Source: Cyanophora paradoxa
Lineage: Eukaryota > Glaucocystophyceae > Cyanophorales > Cyanophoraceae
Assembly: GCA_004431415.1 (NCBI GenBank)
Contig: QPMI01000491.1
Coordinates: forward strand, 1 to 64,000
DNA: 64,000 nucleotides
Direction: 5' to 3'
The notes under the pieces: generated by a model
Told to the model about the DNA's origin: nothing
What the model saw: only the letters and a program-made list of their open reading frames with translations
The model's database searches: none
Shown: positions 30,268 to 39,589 of the stretch, in pieces
How the letters are laid out: each line of letters opens with the position of its first letter
Numbering within the stretch: position 1 is the first letter of the stretch
Program-made: the position numbers and the translations under genes

Positions 30268-30870
30268 CTATGGCATCCAGGTTTGGGGCGGCCTTGCGGA
30301 GTCGCCAGAAATTTTTGAAGTGATCCAGATGTGCGCGTTTAATTTCAGTGGATCAGTGAGCACTTCGGGGAGTCCCGCTGCCGTGCGGGTAAGATACAGG
30401 CGAGGGGCGGATCGGAAGCGGGAGAGAAGGAGTTGAATAGCCCGACCCATGCTTCGACAGTGGGACAGGAGGTGGCGGCGGGTGTCAATATTGCGAGCGA
30501 TGTCGGCTTCAGTGTATGCGTGGCGATGGTTGTCCAGGGCGGCCCGCGCCTGTAAATGCCACATGCTGAGTTGAGCATGGTACTCGGCGATTTCAGATCC
30601 TGTAATGATACCCTTCTCGAACTCAGGGTAATTAGGAGGGTCGGGGAAAGCGAGGAGGGAGGGGCAAAATGCCAGCGTGGTGTCCGAGCCCGCGGATTTT
30701 CGGATGTCTGTCACGTCTTTGGGAAGGTCCCGGAAAACAGCCCGAATAGTTTCGTCAGGCGGGTGGTCTGTGGAACCTTGGCGGGACCAGTCGTTTAGGG
30801 CCTGTCCGACGCGGCCAACAAGTTGTTCGTCGTCAGCGTCCAGCGCAGACAAGTGGTTGAATTTAGCCAT
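30268..30870 (-). CDS. LINE linker between endonuclease and RT
   Basis: A 200-codon helical segment (HLSALDADDEQLVGRVGQAL; AEYHAQLSMWHLQARAAL; NIDTRRHLLSHCRSMGRAI) fills the space between the endonuclease and RT, as in other APE-type LINEs. It has no separate catalytic motif. Confidence 0.55.
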   Translation of the reverse strand: MAKFNHLSALDADDEQLVGRVGQALNDWSRQGSTDHPPDETIRAVFRDLPKDVTDIRKSAGSDTTLAFCPSLLAFPDPPNYPEFEKGIITGSEIAEYHAQLSMWHLQARAALDNHRHAYTEADIARNIDTRRHLLSHCRSMGRAIQLLLSRFRSAPRLYLTRTAAGLPEVLTDPLKLNAHIWITSKISGDSARPPQTWMP

Positions 30871-31214
30871 ATCGCCCTGGGCGGCTACTCGGTGTTGGAG
30901 GACTTTTGCAGTAGAGAATTCTTTAGCGTGAGCGACGGACTTGATACTCTGGGCGATTGCGCAGAGGAGGGAGCGGTGGGATTTCGTGGCGCGGCGGGCA
31001 TAGTCGGGGCTGTTTTCGGGAGTGAGAAGGAGCTGGATATACCGCTGACCGTGTTTATTGAGAAAGGCTTCGACAGCGAGCTTGAAAGCAAGCCGGATTG
31101 GTGCAGGCTGGGCGGCATAGTTGAAGAGAGGGGGGAGAGGCTGGGGTCGGGGCTGGCGGGGGGCGGTCGGGGGGCAGAGAGCACTCCTTCGGTTGTGAAA
31201 GTCGCCAATACTGG

Positions 31215-32110
31215 GAAGTGATCGGCTGAGAGCAGGGGGAGGGTCGTCCAGGGACAGCCAGTGTACGAGTGCCCAGCGATCGGGCCGCTAGGGTGGGGAG
31301 GCGAGGGCATAGTCGAGGCGGGCGGCGTTCAGGAGAGGGCGGTGGCCTTGCTCGTCGATGAAGTCTGCGTGGTGTGAGATGTGCGTGAAATCGCCGGGGT
31401 ACCGGTGTCGATGAGGCCCCAGGTCGCTCGGAGGAGGGTCCAGATTTCCGCGTAGGAGTTCGGGGGTGTAGTTTCGGTGCGCCGGTTGCCCCCGGTGATC
31501 CGGTCGTTGCACGGAGAGTGTGTGCTATTCATATCGCCGAGTACCAGGAGATGTGTCTGCCAGTCAGGCTCGTGGAGGTCAGGTGCGACCTTCGCGGTCA
31601 GGTATTCGGTGAGGTCGTGGAGCTCTTTTTGCAAATTGTCGTGCCCGCAGTCCGGTATATAGAGTGAGAGGACAATGAGGCGCTCGCGCGTGCGCGGGAA
31701 GTCAAACCGAGCGCCGGCTACCCGGCCGTCAAACGCGTAATCCGCCTGGCGGTGCGCTGCATAGCTTGCTGAGATCCACAGCGCGGAGCCGGCGGTGCCA
31801 GGACGGGCCGCGGAGGGAGGGAGTAGACAAGGTAGCTAGATTTATGGCGGCGGACTGCCGTCTTAATCAGGTGATCGCGGATATTGGGCGGAAAGGGCTT
31901 CGAGGGGGGCGGTCAACGGGGACCATGTCGACCTCTTGAAGAGCAACGAAGTGACAGTCCCAATCACGGCGGCCATAGTCGATTGCGCTGATAAATTTAG
32001 TTGCAACATTGTTGCCGCTCGTCTTCCCCTCCAAGCGGCGAATATTCCACGTGAGGGCGCGGAGGTTCAGCTTCGCATTAGCCGCGTCCGGGGGATGTGC
32101 TAGGACGGGG
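31215..32110 (-). CDS. APE-type endonuclease domain of the LINE
   Basis: This enzyme nicks target DNA to prime reverse transcription. LTWNIRRLEG (Asn motif) and CHFVALQEVD (catalytic Glu) end the long upstream frame near 32,060-31,920. GDMNSTHSP (Asp/Asn motif, 31,538) and ARLDYALASPP lie in two further frames. LPLLSADHFPV (final Asp-His, near 31,220) completes the exonuclease-endonuclease-phosphatase fold. All main motifs are present but are spread over frames, so at least three indels interrupt the domain. Confidence 0.75.
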
Positions 32111-35100
32111 ATCTGGAGCACATCACGATGGCCGCGAGCGTCAATACGGTCAGCGGTGTAGAGGGAGGGAGGGTATAGCGTTAGAAGGGACGAGGCCGCC
32201 GTGACTAGTGTCGGGGAGGAGAGGGCAGCGGCGGCGGTAGCGACTGCAGCGGCCGTAGCTGTGCTGGGCTCAATGTCCGCAAGAGCGACAGGGACAAGGG
32301 CAGCGAGGAGAGCACAAAGGAGGAGGCGCGCGGGGAGAGGGGCCGGGCGGCTGAAGGTCCGTTGGACTTGTGGGGCGCGGCGCGCAGGCCAGCCCAGGAG
32401 TTCGAGACCGGCGTCATGCGGCGCAGCGTCCGTGGCGCCGGCGTCAGCGGGGCCAGCGCTGGCGTGCACGTAGGCACTGGCGCGGATGCTAACTGCGAGG
32501 TACGCGGCCGTGCGCGTGGCTGGTACGCGTCCGGATCCGTACACGGGGCTCGTACGACAGCTCTCGGCGTCATGCAGCGCGGCGTCCGCGGCCGAGCTCG
32601 AGGCGCCGGCGTTGGCGGAGCTAGCACTAGCGTGGGCGCCGGAGCTAGCTGCGAAACCTGCAGTGGTAGTATCGGTGCTATAGCTAGGCGCCGGCACGCG
32701 ACCGTACGCAGGGTTGGTGGTACTTGCTATAGTGCAGCTATTAAAGCGCCAATCGCGGATTGCGGAGGTATTGGGCCGCTTCGAATCATTGCCCGACTCA
32801 CCGGTCGCATGAATAGAAAAAACTGTTCGCGTTGGAGTTTTTTGACGGCACGCGGCGGGGGTACCGGTAGGCGCAGTTTCGTCCGGGGCCCTGAGACGTT
32901 CCGAACGGAAGGGGAGGCTCCACCGGCCACTGCAGTAGGCGGCGGCGCTGATGTGGCTTCCGTGCTCCAGTCCAGCGATCATGTTCTGGAGCATGCCGTA
33001 GCGCGGTCTAGCGAACGTGGTCCAGGAGGTGCTCCAGATGTAGACACGGCGACTGAGCTGCGAAAGTACTTGCGCGGCCTGCTGGATGCCGAGGCGAACA
33101 GCGCGGCGTGGAGCGGCAGCGACAGTAGCATCAGTACGGGGCCCGGGATTGACCTCTCGCTGCGGGCCTCCGGGAAACTTCTGCACATCGAGGTTTGCTC
33201 TACGGGTCGGACAGTCGGCTCGGGCACTGCGCTGAGCAGCCGGGCGGCCGAGGCCGACAGCGTCCTGCAGGTCGAACGGAGGCGAGGCGCAAGGCGCGCT
33301 GGGGCCCGGTGGCGGCTTCGCTTCAGGTCCAGGTCCGTCAGCACGGGCGCGGCGCCGAGCAGCGGGGCGGCCGACAGCGTCTTGCAGGTCGCGCGGCGCG
33401 GGCGGAGCTCGAGGCGAGACAGGCGGCGCGCTGGGGCCCGTCGGCGGCTTCACTTCAGGTCCAGGTCCGTCAGCAAAGGCGCGGCGCCGGGCAGCAGGGC
33501 GGCCGACAGCGTCCTGCAGGTCGCGCGGCGCGGGCGGAGGCGAGGCGCGGGGCGCGCTGGGGCTCGGCGGCGGATTCTCGTCAGGTCCAGGTCCGTCAGC
33601 GCGGGCGCGGCGCCGGGCAGCGGGGCGGCCGACAGCGTCCTGCAGGTCTCGCGGCGCGGGCGGAGGCGAGGCGTTGGGCGCGCTGGGGCTCGGCGGCGGC
33701 TTCACTTGAGGTCCAGGTCCGGCAGCGCGGGCGCGGCGCCGGGCAGCTGGGCGGCCGACAGTGTTCTGCAGGTCGCGCGGTGCGGGCGGAGGCGAGACGG
33801 GCGGCATGCTGGGGCTCGGCGGCGGCTTCACTGCAGGTCCAGGTCCGTCAGCGCGGGCGCGGCGCCGGGCAGCGGGGCGGCCGACAGCGTCCTGCAGGTC
33901 ACGCGGCGCGGGCGGAGGCGGGACGGGCGGCGCGCTGGGGCCCGTCGGCGGCTTCACTTGAGGTCCAGGTCCGTCAGCACGGGCGCGACGCCGGGCAGCG
34001 GGGCGGCCGACAGCGTCCTGCAGGTCGCGTGGCGCGGGCGGAGGCGAGGCGCGGAGCGCGCTGGGGCCCGTCGGCGGCTTCTCTTCCGGTCCGGGTCCGG
34101 CAGCACGGGCGCGGTGCCGGGCAGCGGGGCGGCCGACAGCGTCCTGCAGGTCGCTCGGCGCGGGCGGAGGCGGGACCACCGGCGCGCTGGGGCCCGTCGG
34201 CGGCTTCTCTTCCGGTCCGAGTCCGGCAGCGCGGGCGCGGCGCCGGGCAGTGGGGTGGCCGACAGCGTCCTGCAGGTCTTGCGGCGCGGGCGGAGGTGAA
34301 ACAGGCGGCGAGCTGGGGCTCGGCGGCGGCTTCACTTCAGGTCCAGGTCCGTTAGCAAAGGCGCGGCGCCGGGCAGCTGGGCGGCCGACAGCGTCCTGCA
34401 GGTCGCGCGGGGCGGGCGGAGGCGAGACAGACGGCGCGCTGGGGCCTATCGGCGGCTTCTCGTCAGGTCCAGGTCCGTCAGTCCGGGCGCGGCGCCGGGC
34501 AGCAAGGCGGCCGACAGCGTCCTGCAGGTCTCGCGACGCGGGCGGAGGCGAGGCGCGGAGCGCGCTGGGGCTCGGCGGCGGCTTCACTTGGGGTCCAGGT
34601 CCGGCAGCGCGGGCGCGGTGCCGGGCAGCGGGGCGGCCGACAGTGTTCTGCAGGTCGCGCGGTGCGGGCGGAGGCGAGACGGGCGGCACGCAGGGGCTCG
34701 GTGGCGGCTTCACTTGAGGTCCAGGTCCGTCAGCGCAAGCGTGGCGCCGGGCAGCGGGGCGGCCGACAGCGTCCTGCAGGTCACGCGGCGCGGGCGGAGG
34801 CGGGACGGGCGGCGCGCTGGGGTCCGTCGGCGGCTTCACTTGAGGTCCAGGTCCGTCAGCGCGGGCGCGGCGCCGGGCAGCTGGGCGGCCGACAGCGTCC
34901 TGCAGGTCGCGTGGCGCGGGCGGAGGCGAGGCGCGGAGCGCGTTGGGGCCCGTCGGCGGCTTCTCTTCCGGGCCGGGTCCGGCAGCACGGGCGCGGTGCC
35001 GGGCAGCGGGGCGGCCGACAGCGTCCTGCAGGTCGCTCGGCGCGGGCGGAGGCGGGACCACCGGCGCGCTGGGGCCCGTCGGCGGCTTCTCTTCCGGTCC

Positions 35101-37137
35101 GGGTCCGGCAGCGCGGGCGCGGCGCCGGGCAGTGGGGCGGCCGACAGCGTCCTGCAGGTCGCTCGGCGCGGGCGGAGGTGAGACAGGCGGCGAGCTGGGG
35201 CTCGGCGGCGGCTTCACTTCAGGTCCAGGTCTGTCAGCGCGGGCGCGGCGCCGGGCAGCTGGGCGGCCGACAGCGTCCTGCAGGTCGCGTGGCGCGGGCG
35301 GAGGCGAGGCGCGGAGCGCGCTGGGGCCCGTCGGCGGCTTCTCGTCAGGTCCAGGTCCGTCAGTCCGGGCGCGGCGCCGGGCAGCAGGGCGGCCGACAGC
35401 GTCCTGCAGGCCTCGCGGCGCGGGCGGAGGCGAGGCGTTGGGCGCGCTGGGGCTCGGCGGCGGCGCGACAGGGGGCGAGGCGCGCGGGTTGCTGGGGCCC
35501 GGCGGCACATGTGGCAGGCGAGGCGTGATGCAGCTGGGGCCCCGGTGGGTGGTTAGACCCTGTCCGTCGATCCGACTGGTAGAAGTTGTAGTGGGCATGT
35601 GCGAGGGCCCCCGCAGTCGCGAGCGGCCGCAAGCAAGGAGGGCAGCAAGAGCTCCAAGAGCAATGAGCGCGAGAAGGGGATTGGGTAGAAGGGGGATGAG
35701 GGGAAGTTGCAGGACGGGTTGCGCAGCAGCGGGTTGAATGTGCCCCAAGAGGGCGGCGATGATGGTGGGGAACTTGGGGGAGTAGTGTGGGTACGGGGCT
35801 TTCTTAAAGGGGCCACGGGGGGATATAGTGTCTAGAGCAGTTTGTAGGGCGTGGCCTGTTAAGGCGGAAACGGTCACTATCGAAAGAAATTCTAGGGGCT
35901 CTGGAGGAAGAACTAGGAGGAGGAGGAAAGGCAGGGCAAACGGTGCAGCCAGCACAGCCGGGGCCAGGCCCGGGTCATCTGAGACATAAAGTGCATGCAG
36001 GAGATCAGCCCCGAGCTGCCATAGTGCACAGGAAAGCACATGCCATTCGGCCGCAAGGAAGGCCGGGAAAATAATAGAAAATTCAAGGAGGCGGGGTGCG
36101 AGAAGGAGAGCAAAGTCGGCGAGGCGGGTCCAAGCAAACGCTGCCCGGCGGCGTGCCAAAGGGGACAGGGCCGGGGGGGGGCGAGGGGGGGTCGGGGGAG
36201 GGACAGGGCAGGTAAGGAGTTGAAGAAGAGCAGGGCCGGACGAGTCAAGAAGCCGCCTGCGGCGCCGGGAGAGGAGTGCGAGCAGGAGGATCCCGGCAGC
36301 TGGCGGGGGAAGGGGCAGGAGGGTAGGGGGAGGGGGGGGTGGGGGGAGGGAGAAGGGTGGGAGGGGGGGAGCAGTTGCTCGGGAAGTGCTAGGAGGAGGG
36401 GCGGGAGGAGGGCTGGTCGAGGGGGCCGGGTACGAGGGGTCAATGAGCCATAGTGGGGACACGGGAATCGCTGCAATAACGAAGCGGAGGGCGCCGAAAA
36501 GGTGAGGGGCAGTTGTAAGGGGGGGGTAGGGCAAGGAAGCAGTGAAGGGAGAGGATAAGGAGGGGGACCCCGCGGTAAGGGCCTCCACATCGACGCCCTC
36601 GAGCTCGTCGCGCACGCTGGGCTTGCCGGCGGGCGCGGGTGAGGGGGGGACGGTGGGCGCTGGGAGCAGGGTCGGGGAAGGCCAGATGGCGAAGGAAGCG
36701 GGGAGACAGCAGGACGAGAAGCAGCGAGGGGAGGGCGAGAAAGGCGGGGGAGAGCTGAAGATAAGATGGGGGCCTGATAGATGGAGGGGAGGAAGAGGCG
36801 GGAGAGGCGGGGAGAAGGGGCGGTGCCCTGGGGGTAGTCCACCAGGGGAGAGGGAGGGGGTCAGGGGGGGCCGAGAGAAAGGGCGATTCCGCGAAAGCCG
36901 CTGCTGAGGGGGTCCAAGGGGAGGAAAGGAGAGTTCTATGTAAGAGCCGGGCAATAAAAGGGTGCAGGGGGGGGTACTCTGAGAGGCGGGGGGGTAGCTG
37001 GAAGAGAAGTGAGAAAGGGGGTAGTGAGAGGGCGAGGAGAAAGGAAAGAAGAAAGAGGAGAGAGAGGGCGGAGAGGGAGAGGAGCTCGGGGGTTGTGATA
37101 TGGGGCAGGGGAGGGCACGAGCCGTGCAGGAAGGCAT
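31867..37137 (-). CDS. 1,756-codon LINE frame: membrane segments, 42-aa repeats, endonuclease start
   Basis: This is the longest open frame of the window. Its first third is Ser/Pro/Leu-rich. Between about 36,150 and 35,620 it holds several hydrophobic stretches long enough to cross a membrane (RLADFALLLAPRLLEFSIIF; VLAAPFALPFLLLLVL; LIPLLPNPLLALIALGALAALL). The 42-aa proline-rich repeat domain follows (33,220-35,470). Near 32,340-32,270 another hydrophobic stretch looks like a signal or anchor (ARLLLCALLAALVPVALA). The frame ends inside the APE endonuclease. Membrane segments are not a usual part of LINE proteins. The high GC content lets antisense frames stay open too, but the endonuclease end fixes this strand as the coding one. 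Confidence 0.6.
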   Translation of the reverse strand: MPSCTARALPCPISQPPSSSPSPPSLSSFFFPFSSPSHYPLSHFSSSYPPASQSTPPCTLLLPGSYIELSFPPLGPPQQRLSRNRPFSRPPLTPSLSPGGLPPGHRPFSPPLPPLPPLHLSGPHLIFSSPPPFSPSPRCFSSCCLPASFAIWPSPTLLPAPTVPPSPAPAGKPSVRDELEGVDVEALTAGSPSLSSPFTASLPYPPLTTAPHLFGALRFVIAAIPVSPLWLIDPSYPAPSTSPPPAPPPSTSRATAPPLPPFSLPPPPPPPTLLPLPPPAAGILLLALLSRRRRRLLDSSGPALLQLLTCPVPPPTPPRPPPALSPLARRRAAFAWTRLADFALLLAPRLLEFSIIFPAFLAAEWHVLSCALWQLGADLLHALYVSDDPGLAPAVLAAPFALPFLLLLVLPPEPLEFLSIVTVSALTGHALQTALDTISPRGPFKKAPYPHYSPKFPTIIAALLGHIQPAAAQPVLQLPLIPLLPNPLLALIALGALAALLACGRSRLRGPSHMPTTTSTSRIDGQGLTTHRGPSCITPRLPHVPPGPSNPRASPPVAPPPSPSAPNASPPPAPRGLQDAVGRPAARRRARTDGPGPDEKPPTGPSALRASPPPAPRDLQDAVGRPAARRRARADRPGPEVKPPPSPSSPPVSPPPAPSDLQDAVGRPTARRRARAAGPGPEEKPPTGPSAPVVPPPPAPSDLQDAVGRPAARHRARAAGPGPEEKPPTGPNALRASPPPAPRDLQDAVGRPAARRRARADGPGPQVKPPTDPSAPPVPPPPAPRDLQDAVGRPAARRHACADGPGPQVKPPPSPCVPPVSPPPAPRDLQNTVGRPAARHRARAAGPGPQVKPPPSPSALRASPPPASRDLQDAVGRLAARRRARTDGPGPDEKPPIGPSAPSVSPPPAPRDLQDAVGRPAARRRAFANGPGPEVKPPPSPSSPPVSPPPAPQDLQDAVGHPTARRRARAAGLGPEEKPPTGPSAPVVPPPPAPSDLQDAVGRPAARHRARAAGPGPEEKPPTGPSALRASPPPAPRDLQDAVGRPAARRRARADGPGPQVKPPTGPSAPPVPPPPAPRDLQDAVGRPAARRRARADGPGPAVKPPPSPSMPPVSPPPAPRDLQNTVGRPAARRRARAAGPGPQVKPPPSPSAPNASPPPAPRDLQDAVGRPAARRRARADGPGPDENPPPSPSAPRASPPPAPRDLQDAVGRPAARRRAFADGPGPEVKPPTGPSAPPVSPRAPPAPRDLQDAVGRPAARRRARADGPGPEAKPPPGPSAPCASPPFDLQDAVGLGRPAAQRSARADCPTRRANLDVQKFPGGPQREVNPGPRTDATVAAAPRRAVRLGIQQAAQVLSQLSRRVYIWSTSWTTFARPRYGMLQNMIAGLEHGSHISAAAYCSGRWSLPFRSERLRAPDETAPTGTPAACRQKTPTRTVFSIHATGESGNDSKRPNTSAIRDWRFNSCTIASTTNPAYGRVPAPSYSTDTTTAGFAASSGAHASASSANAGASSSAADAALHDAESCRTSPVYGSGRVPATRTAAYLAVSIRASAYVHASAGPADAGATDAAPHDAGLELLGWPARRAPQVQRTFSRPAPLPARLLLCALLAALVPVALADIEPSTATAAAVATAAAALSSPTLVTAASSLLTLYPPSLYTADRIDARGHRDVLQIPVLAHPPDAANAKLNLRALTWNIRRLEGKTSGNNVATKFISAIDYGRRDWDCHFVALQEVDMVPVDRPPRSPFRPISAIT
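33220..35470 (-). repeat. 126-bp (42-aa) tandem repeat, ~18 units, with 882-bp super-repeat
   Basis: Each unit encodes a variant of DLQDAVGRPAARRRARADGP followed by a 22-residue Pro-rich half. I count about 18 units. Units 1-7 and 8-14 match one to one in their private variants (for example the QNTVGRP form is unit 7 and unit 14, and EEKPPTGPSAPVV is units 3 and 10). The offset between matching points (34,175 and 35,057) is exactly 882 bp, that is 7 x 126. Confidence 0.9.
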
Positions 37138-38278
37138 AAAGGGGGGAAGTGGGGGCCGTACAGGAGGGAGGGGGGTCAGGGGCTGTCGTTAACGGGCTTC
37201 GGCACGGCTCCGGGGCGGGCTGGGGGCGGGGCTCTCGGGCTGGGCGGCGGCGGCTGGTACGGCCCTTGAGGCGCCGGGCGAGGAGGGGCGGGCGGGGTCG
37301 GGGAAGGGAGCAGCCAGACGAGAGCGCAAAGCGGACCGTGAGGCGGACACCCCGGGGCGGGGCAGGAGAGCTGGCGAGGGAGCTGGCCTGCGGAGCCATC
37401 TGGCGCGTCCTCACAGCTGCTGGGGGGGGTAAAGAGGGCCAGCTGTTCCGGAGGGCGAGGGCGGCTGCAACGTTACGACTTGCCCGTGCCGTCGAGAAGG
37501 GAGGGCGCGCGGGCAGGGGCGTCAGCGGGCGCTGGGTACGGGGGCGTACACGATTGGACGTTGCAGGACGGAGGCCAGGTAGGGGGAGGTCGGGGCGGGA
37601 GGGCGGCGCAGCAGAAACCTGCAGCTCAGCCGGTAGGGGTGGGGGAGGGGGGGAGCTGAAGAAACGACGGAGGCGACGCGGATGACTCTTCCGCGAGGCC
37701 CGGGGCCGGCGAGGCGAGGGACGGCTCTGATAGGGGGAGAAGGGCGAGCGCGGGAGCCAAGGAGTTGCACCAGCGAGGGCCGGGCGGGGTGTAGGGCAAG
37801 AGCGGGGCGGGAGCGGCGAAGGCGCCGGCGGGCGGACCTCGGCAGGGCCGCCAGGGCCGGCGACGGCGGCAGGGCGTGGGCCTAGCAGCGGGGCGGGGCG
37901 GCGAGGGGGCGGAGTAGGCGCGGCGATCGGGGGCCCGGCGGAGGCCCGGGGGTCCGGGTTCGACTTCGCGGGGGCGGGCTCGGCGGCATCGTCTAGGCGC
38001 CGGCGTCGTCGGACATAGCCCCGGACGCCGATTCCCACGGACAGGCTAAGCGCCATGAGTATCGCCAAGGCGGCCCAGCTGGGACTAGAAAGGAGCCCGA
38101 GGATCTCAGAGGCGTAGACGTAGGGAGGGGAAGCCCAGGTGGAGGGTTCAGCTAGGGGCCCGAGGACCGGGGCAAAGCTAGCCGCCAGCGGGAGGAGGGC
38201 GAGGAAAAGAAAAGAAAACAGACCAAAAGTGGAGACGCCATGCCGGAGACCCAGTTTCCTGCGAGGAAGGTGTGGCAT
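36440..38278 (-). CDS. N-terminal LINE frame with signal-anchor-like segments
   Basis: The ATG at 38,278 (MPHLPRRKLGLRHG) is followed by a hydrophobic stretch FGLFSFLFLALLPLAASF and, some 30 residues on, a second one SWAALAILMALSLSVGIGV ending in Arg-rich GYVRRRRR. Long Pro/Ala/Arg-rich stretches come next, then more Leu-rich hydrophobic stretches (LSALSLLFLLSFLLALSLPP). The frame stays open upstream to 39,223, but that part lies over the repeated leader, so 38,278 is preferred. It overlaps the 1,756-codon frame by 700 nt in another frame; one indel could join them. Confidence 0.45.
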   Translation of the reverse strand: MPHLPRRKLGLRHGVSTFGLFSFLFLALLPLAASFAPVLGPLAEPSTWASPPYVYASEILGLLSSPSWAALAILMALSLSVGIGVRGYVRRRRRLDDAAEPAPAKSNPDPRASAGPPIAAPTPPPRRPAPLLGPRPAAVAGPGGPAEVRPPAPSPLPPRSCPTPRPALAGATPWLPRSPFSPYQSRPSPRRPRASRKSHPRRLRRFFSSPPPPPLPAELQVSAAPPSRPDLPLPGLRPATSNRVRPRTQRPLTPLPARPPFSTARASRNVAAALALRNSWPSLPPPAAVRTRQMAPQASSLASSPAPPRGVRLTVRFALSSGCSLPRPRPPLLARRLKGRTSRRRPAREPRPQPAPEPCRSPLTTAPDPPPSCTAPTSPLYAFLHGSCPPLPHITTPELLSLSALSLLFLLSFLLALSLPPFSLLFQLPPRLSEYPPLHPFIARLLHRTLLSSPWTPSAAAFAESPFLSAPPDPLPLPWWTTPRAPPLLPASPASSSPPSIRPPSYLQLSPAFLALPSLLLVLLSPRFLRHLAFPDPAPSAHRPPLTRARRQAQRARRARGRRCGGPYRGVPLLILSLHCFLALPPPYNCPSPFRRPPLRYCSDSRVPTMAH

Positions 38279-38420
38279 GAGAGGGTCGAGGTGGAGAGGC
38301 GGGCGGCGGGCGGGCGGGCGGGCGCGCGCGCGCGGCGGAGAGCGAACAGCAGGGGGGCATCTTACCCCGGTGAGCCTTGCGGCCCCGGGGGATCGACGCG
38401 CGGGTTGCCTATCCTCGGAG

Positions 38421-38606
38421 AGCCGGGCCGCGCGACGACGGCGTGTGGCCCCGTGGCATCGGCGCAACGGAGGGGACCGGACGGATAGCCAAACCGCGCG
38501 ACGACGGTATAAGGCCCCGTTACATCGATCCGTTTGTGAATTGGGGGGGGGCTTATTCACGGATAGCCAAACCGCGCGACGGCGGTGTAAGGCCCCATGA
38601 CTTCGG
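38421..38606 (-). promoter_or_regulatory. Leader with three ~42-bp subrepeats (putative LINE 5' region)
   Basis: The word ATAGCCAAACCGCGCGACGA and its continuation CGGTATAAGGCCCCGT occur at 38,484-38,526, in altered form at 38,563-38,606 and more divergently at 38,421-38,461. Tandem subrepeats upstream of the first ORF are common in LINE 5' UTRs, where they act as promoter units; that role is inferred here. Confidence 0.5.
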
Positions 38607-39130
38607 CCAGAGGGCGGCATGCCTTTAGCGTCGGCAGCGAACGCGGATGGCACGTCGTTCGAACGTCGGCCGCCCGCGCCCGCCACGCAGTGAAAGAGTG
38701 GTGATTTGAGAACTGCGGGGCGGGCGTGAGGCCCGGGCGGGTGGCGCGAACGACGCGCGAGGCAGGGTGATGTCCCTTCGCAAGGGCGCATCGCACGGGG
38801 GCTTCTGCAAGCAGAAGGAGCTTGTTCGGTCGGTCGCCGCCCGGCTCGAGTTCCGTCACGGGCGGCGTTGGCTTCTTGGTGGTCGCTCGGCTCGAGAGTG
38901 AGCGCGGCGCCACATCGTTCGACTCCCTCTGCACCGCCGAGCTGCGACGCCGCTTGGATTGCATCTTGTTGTTGGCGTTGCGTCGCGAGCCTTGTTTTCG
39001 GCTCCGGTGTGCTCGGGCGATGTCCTCCAGCTCCGTTTGGTGCCGGAAGGCTGTTTATGCTGCTGGACGATGCGCTAGCATCGCCAGTGTCCCGTACGCG
39101 CAGGCCTTCGCGATGGCCTGGGTACATCGT

Positions 39131-39375
39131 TTTTTTTCGGGACTCGGGAGTCGGGACTCGGGAGTCTTGTCGGGAGTCATTGATACACCACCGTGTCACC
39201 ACGGTCCACGGCACATGTATCAATTAATATCAATGTTCTAGGTGACTGGGAGTCTTGTTGGGAGTCCAGTCACTGAGTCATCAAGTTGGGAGTCTCATGA
39301 TCAACTTAAGCTAAAGCTTGGGACCTACTCGGACTCTTGGGACTCAACTTGGGAGTTGTTGGGGGCCTACTTCAA
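39131..39375. repeat. GGGACTC-rich host repeat, right of the LINE
   Basis: A T8 run, two GGGACTCGGGAGTC units, then ATTGATACACCAC, GGCACATGTATCAA and TGTTCTAGGTGAC are present, the same components as at 20,396-20,520 with a 26-bp extra piece in the middle. GGGAGTC/GACTC words continue to about 39,360. Confidence 0.7.
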
Positions 39376-39589
39376 GGCTACTCCTTGGGGCCCTAATTTC
39401 GCGCCGGGGGTGCAAGGGGGGTGCAAGGGGGGAACGCGCCGGCCGCGTTTTTCGCGCCGGGGGTGCAAGGGGGGAACCGGGATCTAATGAAAGAGTCCTA
39501 GTGGCACGCACATGCGCGCGGCAGAAGGACCCCGGCCCAGTGCGCGCGGCCCCCAAAGAACGCCAGCCCACGGGCTGCGTCGGCTGAAA

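Larger units (their letters stand above)
20546..39130 (-). mobile_element. Giant LINE-like non-LTR retrotransposon
   Basis: Minus-strand coding from about 38,278 down to 20,687 contains APE endonuclease, reverse transcriptase and RNase H motifs in LINE order, preceded by a long membrane-segment/proline region and followed by zinc-finger and NLS-bearing segments. No LTRs or tyrosine recombinase are seen. At about 18.6 kb it is far longer than ordinary LINEs (about 4-8 kb), so it may be a composite of nested insertions. Several frameshifts break the coding frames. GGGACTC-rich host repeats lie at both ends. Exact ends and target-site duplication are not determined. Confidence 0.75.

Noticed and set aside
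33220-35470. CRISPR-like array
   Set aside because: Units are contiguous coding repeats without unique spacers, in a eukaryotic context.
33195-35737. Long plus-strand frames opposite the 42-aa repeat
   Set aside because: The strand that continues into the endonuclease motifs is the minus strand. The plus frames are shadows of the same 126-bp repeat.
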